Part shown: in pieces, positions 33,358 to 41,895 of the stretch
Layout: each line of letters starts with the position of its first letter
Numbering within the stretch: position 1 is the stretch's first letter
NCBI RefSeq assembly: GCF_009870825.1
Contig: NZ_WTWY01000010.1
Location: forward strand, 164,941-222,297
Source: Paenibacillus sp. USDA918EY
GTDB taxonomy: Bacteria; Bacillota; Bacilli; Paenibacillales; Paenibacillaceae
Length of the DNA: 57,357 nucleotides
Direction: 5' to 3'
Position numbers and translations under genes: made by a program
Notes under the pieces: generated by a model
Database searches by the model: none
Told to the model about the DNA's origin: nothing
What the model saw: only the letters and a program-made list of their open reading frames with translations

Positions 33358-35823
33358 CTAATTCTCCTTGAAATTAATTATAAAACGATAATAATTTCCG
33401 TATTCATTTTTATTACTTTTATCTAAATAAATACTTGCGTTTATTGATTTTATTAATTCATTAACAATGTAAAGTCCTAACCCTCTTCCATCTGGTTTCA
33501 TACTTTCATATGGTTGAAATAATATGTTCTCAATATCTCTGTGTATCCCCGGACCGGAATCATAAACCACAACTAAATTATTGTACGGATCTACCTCAAA
33601 ATAAATTTCCTTGTCTTTTTCACTCATTGTAACCCAAAATAAGGAATTAAGGAATAAATTGTCGAATATCGTAATTAGTAAACCTTTATTACATTCTAAT
33701 ATCAGTTCTCCACCTGTAATATTAACAGCTATATTATTCTCACTTGCCTTTTTAGCCATAGGACTATTGTTGAAATATAGTTCTGTTAAAAATTTCGTTA
33801 TATTTATTTTCTCCAATAAAAGTTTATTTTTTTTATATGTTGGTTCTAGATGTTCTAGTTGTTGCTGTAGATACACTACCTCTTGAATAATATTATCTTG
33901 GTACGAAGTTAACTCCTCGCTAAAACCACTTTTAATTTCGCCTATAATATCTCTAGAACTCTGTGCATAATGTCTAATATTTGACTCAATTCGATGCATT
34001 TCATGTGTCAATGCTTCTACTATCATTCCTTGACCTGCCAGACCAACAAGTGCCTGGAGATCGATTATTTTTTGCTGATAGGTAAAATTCTCCTGCATAC
34101 GTTCTTCTCTATCTTCTAAATTTAACCTTTCAAGCTGCTCGATTTTATCCTCAATATCTTTAAGTATTGGATCAATGTTATCTTGCTTTTTATCCTTTAA
34201 TCTCGAAGCCGCTTGTTTAACGTTTATCAAAATGGCTTGTTTTTCTTTATCTCTATCAGTTACTCTTTTAAATATTGTATTATTATCGGCAGACCTAATC
34301 TCAGTATCTGTTTCTCCTATTTCTGAAATATTAAAACTACTTCTCATTTTTATATCTTGTCTTGTGACAATCTCAGCAATTATTGAACGCATTATTGACA
34401 GAAAATTCTTACCATATTCATCTTCGATAAGTCCATTCCTATTTGTCTGCTCCACTAACTTTTCGCTACTAATACTATCTAATTGAACGTAACCTGCAAC
34501 AGTATGATCTTTCAATGCATTTGCTTTTAATCTCTGAGATCTTGCTGTTACCCCAAGCCAGTCTACTCCTGGTCCATAAGGGAAGATACGAAAGTCGTTT
34601 CTAAATAAATATATACCAACAGCAGCTTGCCAAACGGCTTTTAATTCTTTAATTGTTTTAAAAGCCATATTATTGTTTTGTAATAACAACAGTGAAGTTC
34701 TATATGCATCATTTGATTGCTCACTAATAAACAATTTCCCTGTAAAGTCCCCAGGATAAGCTAATTCCTCGGCCCCTGTAATCATGTCATAATGGTTCTG
34801 TAACTTCACCTCTTTTAAATATGGAAAGTCCATATCAAATTGCTTGTTAGTAAGATCAATTTTGATCTTCTCTACATGATCTGTGTAAGGGTTAATGACT
34901 TCATAATTTTTAAACCCATGATTGTACATTCTACCAATTAGATCCTCTAATAATCTTTCAATGTAGTGCTTTCTAAATGAGATATCTAACTCGAGGACCT
35001 TATTTTTCAATTTAAAATCGACGAAAATGTCACTCATCATTTCCAGCACGTTTTCATTTATTTTTTCATTAGAGAAAATTTTATCGTCAATTTGCAAACT
35101 AATCTGAAATCGCTGAGAATTATTTTGAGCAAATGGATTTACCATTCCAAATATTTCCGTTCTAATTCTAGTTTCCATTCTTGCGCTTAAATACCAGAGA
35201 TCTAAATTTCTTATTCCTTCAATAACAATTCTAGTACCATACTTAGGCATTTCATTGTAACTATATGAACATTTTGCTTTTATACTGGAAAGGTCACCAT
35301 CAGAATCCTTAAAATCGTTCCAGTTAATTACTAATGTAGATTGATTAAATTTTTTTGAAAATTCTAAATCTTCTTTAGAAATGAATTGATCTATTCTATC
35401 TAATCGTGGCACAGTTACTAGAGTAAGATGGTTACCTAATCTTTGAATAGATAACCTTCCTAGGCCTTTTTCCCCAAGAGTCCTTCTTTTAAAATAAGGT
35501 GAATATTTATAAGTCTTTTTAAATGAAGTTGAAATCCTAAGAAAGTTATTAGTAATAATCTCCCTGGTCATTCCATTTCCATTGTCTTCAATTGTAATTC
35601 TCCCTTGGCCATAAGGAGTTATTGCTTTTGTATCCACTTTAATTTTAACTGTTATACAATCGGCATCATATGAATTTTTTATTAATTCTGCTAATGCAAC
35701 AAACTCATCTGAAATTAGTTGTTCACCTAACTGGTAAATGATTCTAGCTGCTACGCTTACCCCGTACTCTTCATTTAGGCCCGAATTTTGCTCCCCTTCT
35801 GCCTGTTCTTCTAAACCTCTCAT
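33358..35823 (-). CDS. Double-GHKL ATPase: MORC/Hsp90-like N-terminus plus histidine-kinase-like C-terminus
   Basis: An 821-residue soluble protein. The N-terminal HATPase_c_3 domain has the N box E46-N50-D53 (ELIKNSYDAD), G1 DNGNGM at 80-85 and G2 GEKGLGRLS at 117-125. A coiled-coil-rich linker (about 530-600) leads to an H-box-like helix with H607 (EALTHEMHRIE) and a second GHKL domain: N box near N726, DSGPGI at 755-760, GRGLGL at 779-784. This is the layout of a cytoplasmic histidine kinase fused behind an Hsp90/MORC-type ATPase. First gene of a three-gene operon with the receiver-like protein and a DNA methyltransferase. GAGGTGAG precedes the ATG. Confidence 0.85.
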   Translation of the reverse strand: MRGLEEQAEGEQNSGLNEEYGVSVAARIIYQLGEQLISDEFVALAELIKNSYDADCITVKIKVDTKAITPYGQGRITIEDNGNGMTREIITNNFLRISTSFKKTYKYSPYFKRRTLGEKGLGRLSIQRLGNHLTLVTVPRLDRIDQFISKEDLEFSKKFNQSTLVINWNDFKDSDGDLSSIKAKCSYSYNEMPKYGTRIVIEGIRNLDLWYLSARMETRIRTEIFGMVNPFAQNNSQRFQISLQIDDKIFSNEKINENVLEMMSDIFVDFKLKNKVLELDISFRKHYIERLLEDLIGRMYNHGFKNYEVINPYTDHVEKIKIDLTNKQFDMDFPYLKEVKLQNHYDMITGAEELAYPGDFTGKLFISEQSNDAYRTSLLLLQNNNMAFKTIKELKAVWQAAVGIYLFRNDFRIFPYGPGVDWLGVTARSQRLKANALKDHTVAGYVQLDSISSEKLVEQTNRNGLIEDEYGKNFLSIMRSIIAEIVTRQDIKMRSSFNISEIGETDTEIRSADNNTIFKRVTDRDKEKQAILINVKQAASRLKDKKQDNIDPILKDIEDKIEQLERLNLEDREERMQENFTYQQKIIDLQALVGLAGQGMIVEALTHEMHRIESNIRHYAQSSRDIIGEIKSGFSEELTSYQDNIIQEVVYLQQQLEHLEPTYKKNKLLLEKINITKFLTELYFNNSPMAKKASENNIAVNITGGELILECNKGLLITIFDNLFLNSLFWVTMSEKDKEIYFEVDPYNNLVVVYDSGPGIHRDIENILFQPYESMKPDGRGLGLYIVNELIKSINASIYLDKSNKNEYGNYYRFIINFKEN

Positions 35824-36104
35824 TATCTCACCTCAAATTTCTTGAACTTATAACTCCTCTTATTTTGAAACTCGGTCTCCAACATCATATACTGACGTAA
35901 AGTTCCATAGGCATAACAAATCTATATAATATCTAGCCCACTTAATTATAGCCTTCAAAATTTTTCCTGAGGTTATTATACATTTTACCATATAAATTTC
36001 CTTGGCAAATATATATGTTAAATCAAAAAGGTTATGCTTACTTAGTGATAAATAGCTATATTTTAAGACTTGATAATTTGACTAATCCAATTAAGGTAGG
36101 GTAA
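35824..36104. other. AT-rich promoter region of the three-gene operon
   Basis: No gene or hairpin. Contains several AT-rich -10-like hexamers; no unique promoter could be chosen. Confidence 0.4.
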
Positions 36105-36109
36105 TTATA

Positions 36110-36270
36110 ACCACGGCCCCGTCATTTTTTGCCACTGGCAACCTGGTGATCGTAGCTTCGTCTTGAAGCCGCCTCTCCGTCTATCCGCGCAGCGCGTCGC
36201 TATGGTCTGCCCCAGATCCAATGGCGCTCCCTTCATCTCCAACACGATGGTCCAATTCACCAGCGGCAGA
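36110..36270 (-). pseudogene. Probable remnant of a BadF/NagK-type ATPase gene
   Basis: One minus-strand frame reads VGDEGSAIGSG, close to the LGDEGSGYWIG motif of BadF/BadG/NagK-type sugar kinases or activating ATPases, and then hits a TAG. Another frame is open longer but looks unnatural. A small decayed piece; identification rests on one motif. Confidence 0.4.
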
Positions 36271-36327
36271 GCTTTTTTGGCGTGACAGATAATATAAGTG
36301 CCGAATGAGTGGGTGAGTCGCAAACAT

Positions 36328-36383
36328 AAAAAAGCCCCTCACGGTAGACAGGCATAATCATAATACCTGTCTACCGTGAGGGG
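36328..36383 (-). terminator. Very strong terminator after the DUF4317 3' fragment
   Basis: Perfect 18-bp arms at 36335-36352 and 36366-36383, followed on the minus strand by CTTTTTT. A diverged version of the same hairpin follows the intact DUF4317 gene. Confidence 0.9.
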
Positions 36384-36444
36384 AGCACCCCACTAAGCCA
36401 CTAGTGTGACCTACGCAAAATCCAACTCAAAGTCTTCTATCCCT

Positions 36445-36867
36445 TCAATCCGCCTTTTCCAATAACGTCTCTGTTGTGAGCGTAAAGCCCTCGATGACCG
36501 CATCTTCGTCAACCTCAATCATAATGCAGCGTTTGTCTTGAAAGCTCACTTGTTTGATATACCTTAAATCCTGTGGACTGATCGTAATCGTCGCTACCTT
36601 GGTATCGATCTTGATCGATTTGGACGTGAATTTCGGGATGACGCTTTTCGCCTTCAGTTCATAGTTCTTATCGTCCACGATGGTTTCAAACGCCCGTTCC
36701 ACGGCTTCCTTGGTCACATTGTCTACGCCGCTTGCGGTCAGCACGCGTTCCACATCGGTATAATCCAGCTTCGGAGGTTCTTCCTCATCCTGGTGGGATT
36801 CAATCACATGATGAATCTCCTCGTACACGTGTGCGATCGTGGCCGAGTCCAGCTGTTCACCCGCACC
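36445..36867 (-). pseudogene. DUF4317 gene fragment, C-terminal third
   Basis: Almost identical to the 3' third of the intact DUF4317 gene at 38252, from HVYEEIHHVIESHQ to the C-terminus LLEKA. Similarity ends abruptly near 36867 at CTGTTCACCCGC. It keeps its stop codon and terminator but has no start of its own. With the N-terminal fragment at 23654 it covers most, but not all, of the gene. Confidence 0.9.
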
Positions 36868-37137
36868 TATTTTTGTAGAATGTAAAAAATAAGCACAAGA
36901 AAACCGTTTTTACTACATGAATGATGCGATAACAAACATAACTATAGAAACACGTAACCTACAGATCTCTAGATTTAGAAAAAATAGATTGTTCAAACTC
37001 CTAAATCAAAGTGACAACAACACTACCTCAAGATATAAAAAACGTGAATTAAATTTGACGCATTACCTTGTCAAAACAATCCTCGTTTTTTTATCGCTCA
37101 TATATTCACTTAGAATCCTTATCAACCAATAGTCCAA
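36868..37137. other. AT-rich stretch without a gene
   Basis: Weak plus-strand open frame only, of unlikely composition. Nothing supported. Confidence 0.4.
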
Positions 37138-37437
37138 CTAGTTTATCCACCAATTCTTGCTTAACCCTTCTCGATTTCGAGCAGTAAACTCCCATTCGAT
37201 ACTTCTGATGATATTCATCGTCATATAGGTGTAAATTTTCCTTCCTCGTGCCGGTTTAACAATATTCACTTCTTCGACGACTCTACTGCCATCTACTTTT
37301 CTTACGATTCCATCACGATACTTATGCATCTCGCCAAGCGCCATGGGGAGGTTATGGTCAAGTCGATATTTTGGATCAAAAACATGTAATTCCCCTTCTA
37401 TCTCAAGCACAATATGAGAAGGGATAAATTCGGATAT
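37138..37437 (-). pseudogene. C-terminal fragment of a PDDEXK_7 / DUF2357-associated nuclease
   Basis: About 100 residues ending NREGLSKNWWIN with the nuclease core LHVFDPKYRLD (D-x-K of the PD-(D/E)XK fold) and the following GEMHKYRDGIVR helix, as in the PDDEXK_7 family that often accompanies McrB-type GTPases. A TAA lies just upstream and only an internal GTG could start it, without a ribosome site. The rest of the gene is absent. Confidence 0.7.
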
Positions 37438-37532
37438 TTATATAATTATTGATATAAAATATTTTTTGTTTATAGTTGTAATAAAAGGTTATAAAAGTTT
37501 TATACCCCTTTATTACATCAAGGTGGTGGAAT

Positions 37533-37805
37533 ATGGTGAAAAACATACGCAATCTTATTGGCATATTTTCAGTAATGATCATCGCTTTTTATGGAACAGA
37601 GTATCTTACTTATATTTTCTATAGCAAAAAAAGCAAATTGTTTATTCCTTGCTTTATCTTATTTTTACTAATGGTATCACTGTCTAATGGAATAATGAAT
37701 AAATTCATCATTCTACCATACAAAATAATAATTGTACCTATTATCGTGCTATTTGCCGTCTTTATCAGCCTAGCCATATTGAAAGTTACACTTCCTTACT
37801 TATAA
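37533..37805 (+). CDS. Small membrane protein, 90 aa
   Basis: Three predicted hydrophobic helices (about 8-28, 36-54, 61-84) separated by short basic loops; C-terminus LKVTLPYL. AAGGTGG lies six bases before the ATG. AT-rich like its surroundings. No family recognised; could be a toxin-like, immunity or orphan membrane protein, but nothing shows this. Confidence 0.5.
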   Translation: MVKNIRNLIGIFSVMIIAFYGTEYLTYIFYSKKSKLFIPCFILFLLMVSLSNGIMNKFIILPYKIIIVPIIVLFAVFISLAILKVTLPYL

Positions 37806-37867
37806 AATTGTTAAACAATCATAAAAAGGAACGGGGAATCGGTAGATTGATTACCGGAGATTGATCG

Positions 37868-37914
37868 CAAAAAGGCTGCTTTACAGTCATGAATCTCTCT
37901 ACCGCAGAGCAGCC
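37868..37914 (-). terminator. Stem-loop, minus-strand terminator-like
   Basis: AGGCTGCT and AGCAGCCT arms; TTTTT follows on the minus strand. May also mark the end of the small plus-strand membrane-protein gene. Confidence 0.5.
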
Positions 37915-38014
37915 TGTACTTATCTTTAGGAAAAGAATATAAATGGATTACGCCGCGCTTCGGCGACCTGCGGAAGGGTAATCACCTCATCGGCCTTAAA
38001 TAACAAAAGGTCAA

Positions 38015-38041
38015 TAACCGCCTCTCAATGTGCGGTTTTTT
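38015..38041 (+). terminator. Plus-strand terminator-like hairpin
   Basis: AACCGC and GCGGTT arms followed by a T run; no obvious gene ends just before it, so it may be left from a lost gene. The rest of the gap between 37806 and 38180 shows no gene. Confidence 0.5.
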
Positions 38042-38180
38042 CGTCCTCAATAAGTCTTCGCTTTTTAACAACATTAACTGTATTGATTTGATCGAAATAC
38101 TTTAGCAATATCAGTATCAGCGTATAGAGAGTAATAGCTCTAAATTTAAATCTGGGTTAATACTAAGGCTTTAAGAAATA

Positions 38181-38229
38181 CTCCCCTCACGCTAGACAGG
38201 TGAAATAAAACCTGTCTCCGTAAGGGGAG
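38181..38229 (-). terminator. Terminator of the intact DUF4317 gene
   Basis: CTCCCCT...AGGGGAG outer arms and AGACAGG/CCTGTCT inner arms. Recognisably the same element as at 36335 but with several mismatches. Confidence 0.7.
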
Positions 38230-38251
38230 CATCTCAAAATCTCTTATCCCT

Positions 38252-39442
38252 TCATTCCGCCTTCTCCAACAACGTCTCCGTGGTCAACGTAAAGCCCTCG
38301 ATGACGGCATCTTCATCAACCTCAATCATGATGCAGCGTTTGCCTTGAAAGCTCACCTGTTTAATGTACCTTAAATCCTGTGGGCTGATGGTAATCGTGG
38401 CTACCTTGGTATCGATCTTGATCGATTTGGACGTGAATTTCGGGATGACGCTTTTTGCCTTCAGTTCATAGTTCTTATCGTCAACGATGGTTTCAAACGC
38501 CCGTTCCACGGCTTCCTTGGTCACGTTTTCTACGCCGCTTGCGGTCAGCACGCGTTCCACATCGGTATAATCCAGCTTCGGAGGTTCTTCCTCGTCCTGG
38601 TGGGATTCGATCACATGATGAATCTCCTCGTACACGTGTGCGATCGTGGCTGAGTCCAGCTGTTCACCCGCCACTTCCTTCACGATGTCTTCAAAGATCG
38701 CTCGCTCTTCCAGCGCCGTCACGGACCGTTCCGCATTCAACACCTCGGAGATGAAGCGCTCATTCGGATCATTCGATTTCCCCGTACAATAGAGAACCCG
38801 GTTCACGTCGGAATAATTGTCCGTCACGCTGGGATAAAAGAACCCTTGCTCCGGCGTGCTAAGCTTGATGATCGGATCTACAATGATATTGTACTTAAAC
38901 TCTTTCTCCACATAGTCGAACAAGAGCGCCTTCCGCTGCTTCTCCGTAGAGTTCACGCTGCATAAAATAAACGGATGCCCGAACACTTCGTCGTTCCCTG
39001 TCTCCTCGGCTTCATCATTCCGCGCCTTGGTCGGCCGGTAGTATTGTCCGCGCACGAACGTAATGACCGTATCCCGTTCATAGGTCGTGTCCGCCATCAT
39101 TTTCTCTACGAGCAGCAGCATCAGATCCTGCCACTCCTCCGGGTCGCCCGTCTGGATCGCTTGGTGAAGCAGCACCCGCGAAGGGTCTTTCTGGTCTTCC
39201 GCTTCCTCCTGAAACTTGAGCTCGAACAGCTTATGATCCAATTCGCCGGTCAGCAGCTTTTTGAAATTGCCCATGTACAGCTCCTGCTTCTCCCGGTCCG
39301 CTAACCCAAAAGGACTCCGCTCCCAGTGATAAATTTCGTTCGTTTCCTTCATAATGTACACGTTCAGAATATCGTAAATTTGCATCAAATGATTGTCCAG
39401 CTTAAATTGCTTGCGTATGTGCGCGACTTCTTTCTTGTTCAT
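38252..39442 (-). CDS. DUF4317 domain-containing protein (intact copy)
   Basis: A 396-residue protein, the normal length of this Firmicute family of unknown function. It begins MNKKEVAHIRKQFKLDN, contains NEIYHWERSPFG, VITFVRGQYYRP and HPFILCSVNSTEK, and ends in a beta-rich tail. No membrane segment or known catalytic motif. It has GC-richer codon use than the island genes to its left, and so looks like part of the core genome at the island's edge. Two fragments of the same gene lie at 23654 and 36445, so the locus has been duplicated and broken. Confidence 0.85.
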   Translation of the reverse strand: MNKKEVAHIRKQFKLDNHLMQIYDILNVYIMKETNEIYHWERSPFGLADREKQELYMGNFKKLLTGELDHKLFELKFQEEAEDQKDPSRVLLHQAIQTGDPEEWQDLMLLLVEKMMADTTYERDTVITFVRGQYYRPTKARNDEAEETGNDEVFGHPFILCSVNSTEKQRKALLFDYVEKEFKYNIIVDPIIKLSTPEQGFFYPSVTDNYSDVNRVLYCTGKSNDPNERFISEVLNAERSVTALEERAIFEDIVKEVAGEQLDSATIAHVYEEIHHVIESHQDEEEPPKLDYTDVERVLTASGVENVTKEAVERAFETIVDDKNYELKAKSVIPKFTSKSIKIDTKVATITISPQDLRYIKQVSFQGKRCIMIEVDEDAVIEGFTLTTETLLEKAE

Positions 39443-39675
39443 GGTTCGTCAGACAACTCCTAGAAAGTAAATTGGCTTTACCATATAGAATAAATTAAAG
39501 TTTTTACTTGGCATTCCTTGATCCACAGGGAATATCCGTTTTAAAGATGTGACTTACTTTCATTCAATCTATATAGTATAAACGATATAAAAACCCTCCG
39601 CTAGAAGGGTTACGCGTCTTGCTTCTTTTCTCTATTTTATAGCCATCTGCATTGCCGCAACGAAAACTATTTTCC

Positions 39676-40245
39676 TCAACATGTACTGCGCCGCAATTCA
39701 TAAAAATACTGCACAACGGGATGCTTTAACTTCATCTTCTCGGACATGTTCAAAATCCGCTTTTTTCCAACTCGTCTGTCTACCAAAGCCAGAATATTCA
39801 GTAAGATATCCCTGCTCTCGATGCTTTCTTCTATTGAAGTAGATAAAAATTGATTAGCGACAGCGACAAAATTGGATTTGCTTAATGAAGCCTGCGCCGA
39901 CAAAAGCTCCTTGGCATATCCTGATATTTTTCGGTTTCTTGCAATGACTTTCAGACGATCCTCCGGAACGGTTCCTTTGGTATCTTTTCTGACCTTTTCC
40001 ATTTCTTCATCGCTGATCGGAATTTGGATATCCGGGTCATTTTTAATTTCCAGCTCCGTCTGATACCACCTTATTGAACTCGTTTTATCATTCATTCGGA
40101 GTATGTCCTTTTTATCTACCGAAATATAACAAAGCCCTGCTTTATCCGGCAAGTAACGATAACCCGTTGCACGGTATTCAACCCTTCCATCTAACGCAGG
40201 ACAGAGAAAACTCTCCAGCTGCTGCTTCAATTTACTCCAGGACAT
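39676..40245 (-). CDS. SF0329 family protein (hypothetical)
   Basis: A 189-residue soluble protein starting MSWSKLKQQLESFLCPALDGRV, the recognisable N-terminus of the SF0329 family of unknown function, and ending with FDRR-like VDRRVGKKRILNM and a YELRRSTC tail. AGGAGG-like sequence precedes the ATG. Stands alone between DUF4317 and the MerR gene. Confidence 0.65.
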   Translation of the reverse strand: MSWSKLKQQLESFLCPALDGRVEYRATGYRYLPDKAGLCYISVDKKDILRMNDKTSSIRWYQTELEIKNDPDIQIPISDEEMEKVRKDTKGTVPEDRLKVIARNRKISGYAKELLSAQASLSKSNFVAVANQFLSTSIEESIESRDILLNILALVDRRVGKKRILNMSEKMKLKHPVVQYFYELRRSTC

Positions 40246-40507
40246 GGCTCCTCCTATATTTTCAAAACCTACCGATCCGTATATGCGGTTGTCAGGCTTT
40301 CTTCTTTTTAAAAAAATTATGCTTAAGAAGGCACAGTATCATTCTGCGCCGTCTTGTTCAGTATGAATAAACCCCTGCCAAAAAACAACCCATTGTGCGT
40401 GTACATGACCCACGATAACTTTTGACGATAAACTACCAACAAGGCGACTCCGGTTATGCCACACGGTAATCCACAAGCTCAGATTCACGAGACCAATTCT
40501 GAACGTG

Positions 40508-40873
40508 TCAATATTTTCCGAACCCTTTCTCGCATATAATATCCGTTTCAAGAATGTCGTAAAGGTCTTTTTTGGAATCCTCCAACTTTTTTTGAGCATT
40601 TTCGATTTCGGATATTTTCTCCAGAATAATGTGGGATTGATCCTCTTTGGACATTCCATTTTTCGAGATCATCGCTTTTATATCGTTAATGGAAAATCCC
40701 ACAGCTAAACATTTTTTAACAACCTCTAGATAAGGAATGATTTCTGAAGCATAATCCCGGTAATTATTCTGTTCTCTCCGAACGTAATCATTAGTGATAA
40801 TACCTATTTTCTCATAGTATCGGATCGTTGATATTGGAAGGTCTGCCATTTTGGCGACTTCACTAATCTTCAT
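40508..40873 (-). CDS. MerR family transcriptional regulator
   Basis: A 121-residue MerR protein: HTH with ISTIRYYEKIGII, then the dimerisation helix near 80-105. No metal-binding cysteine cluster at the C-terminus, so not of the metal-sensing type; it resembles YfmP/AdhR-like regulators controlling oxidoreductases. The ATG after GGGGTGATTC is chosen over a longer frame. Divergent from the nitroreductase gene, which it probably regulates. Confidence 0.85.
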   Translation of the reverse strand: MKISEVAKMADLPISTIRYYEKIGIITNDYVRREQNNYRDYASEIIPYLEVVKKCLAVGFSINDIKAMISKNGMSKEDQSHIILEKISEIENAQKKLEDSKKDLYDILETDIICEKGFGKY

Positions 40874-40900
40874 ATGAATCACCCCAATTCCTTCTCTTGC

Positions 40901-40918
40901 TATAAAGTATACTTCATA
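40901..40918. promoter_or_regulatory. Candidate MerR operator
   Basis: AAGTATACTT is a perfect 10-bp palindrome centred between the MerR and nitroreductase genes, in the position expected for a MerR site overlapping a promoter spacer. Confidence 0.5.
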
Positions 40919-40989
40919 GTTTACAATCCTCCTAGTGAGGTTGAGCGGCCCGAATCTCACAACAAATATAGATGAAGGAGAGAACAAAC

Positions 40990-41640
40990 ATGAGCACAAT
41001 GACTGGAAAATTCCACGCAACTAACAATTTCAATGAAATTGTCTTGGGACGCCGTTCGGTAAAAGTATACGATCCCGAAGTGAAAATTAGCCGGGAGGAA
41101 ATGACTGAAATTTTAACGGAAGCTACCCGCGCCCCTTCTGCGATTAACATGCAGCCATGGCGTTTCCTTGTTATAGATAGCGCTGAAGGCAAAGAAAAAC
41201 TTGCACCTCTGGCATCCTTCAACCAGTCGCAGGTTCTGACTTCATCGGCTGTCATCGCGGTTTTTTACGATGCCAACAACATGGAATATATGGACGAGAT
41301 TTATGGTAAAGCTGTAGAACTTGGATACATGCCGCAGGACATCATGGAATTGAATTTGCAGCAAGCGAAATCCTACTATGCGAATATATCCTCATCTGAC
41401 CTGCGAGACATGAACTTGATCGACTCGGGCATCGTATCCATGCAACTCATGCTTGTTGCCCGCGCCCATGGATATGACACGAACCCGATGGCCGGATATG
41501 ATAAGGAACGGATTGCTGAAGTTTTTGGTCTTCATAAAGACAGGTTCCAACCGGTCATGTTGATCTCGATCGGAAAAGCAGCCAAAGAAGGTTATCCGTC
41601 TTACCGCCTGCCAGTTGAAACCATTGCGACTTGGGCATAA
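40990..41640 (+). CDS. Nitroreductase family protein
   Basis: A 216-residue FMN-dependent NAD(P)H oxidoreductase. The FMN phosphate-binding GRRSVKVYDP near residue 25, RAPSAINMQPWRF near 45-57, and the late GYDTNPMAGYD and PVMLISIGKAA are family landmarks. It reduces nitro-aromatics, quinones or similar electrophiles. The ATG with AAGGAG nine bases upstream is chosen. Transcribed away from the MerR gene, which suggests induction by a reactive compound. Confidence 0.9.
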   Translation: MSTMTGKFHATNNFNEIVLGRRSVKVYDPEVKISREEMTEILTEATRAPSAINMQPWRFLVIDSAEGKEKLAPLASFNQSQVLTSSAVIAVFYDANNMEYMDEIYGKAVELGYMPQDIMELNLQQAKSYYANISSSDLRDMNLIDSGIVSMQLMLVARAHGYDTNPMAGYDKERIAEVFGLHKDRFQPVMLISIGKAAKEGYPSYRLPVETIATWA

Positions 41641-41840
41641 CGAAACATCAGGCTAAAAATGTGAAATCAGAACCCTAACCTGGACGCTTTACGTTTCATG
41701 TTTTTTAGGAGCCGGCCCGAGTGCAGTCAACGGATAGCGGCAGCCAAATCGCGGGACTGGCTTAGCTTGCGGTCTGATTTTTAATTACATCTACAAGCTT
41801 CCTGTGAAGCTAAATGGTAGTGGTTTTTCTAGGAGACGTT

Positions 41841-41878
41841 AAAAAGGAGGCCTCCGGATCCTATCCGAAGTCCTCCTT
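41841..41878 (-). terminator. Terminator of the mannoside operon
   Basis: AAGGAGG and CCTCCTT outer arms with CCGGA/TCCG-type inner pairs; a T run follows on the minus strand, just after the GH130 gene. Confidence 0.75.
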
Positions 41879-41895
41879 CCTTGCACTTATGCCGG

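Noticed and set aside
36105..36323. Full 72-codon minus-strand frame as a gene
   Set aside because: A different frame over the same bases shows a BadF-like motif; the longer open frame is accidental.
36917..37132. Plus-strand 71-codon frame
   Set aside because: Lys/Asn/Arg-rich translation of AT-rich spacer without ribosome site.
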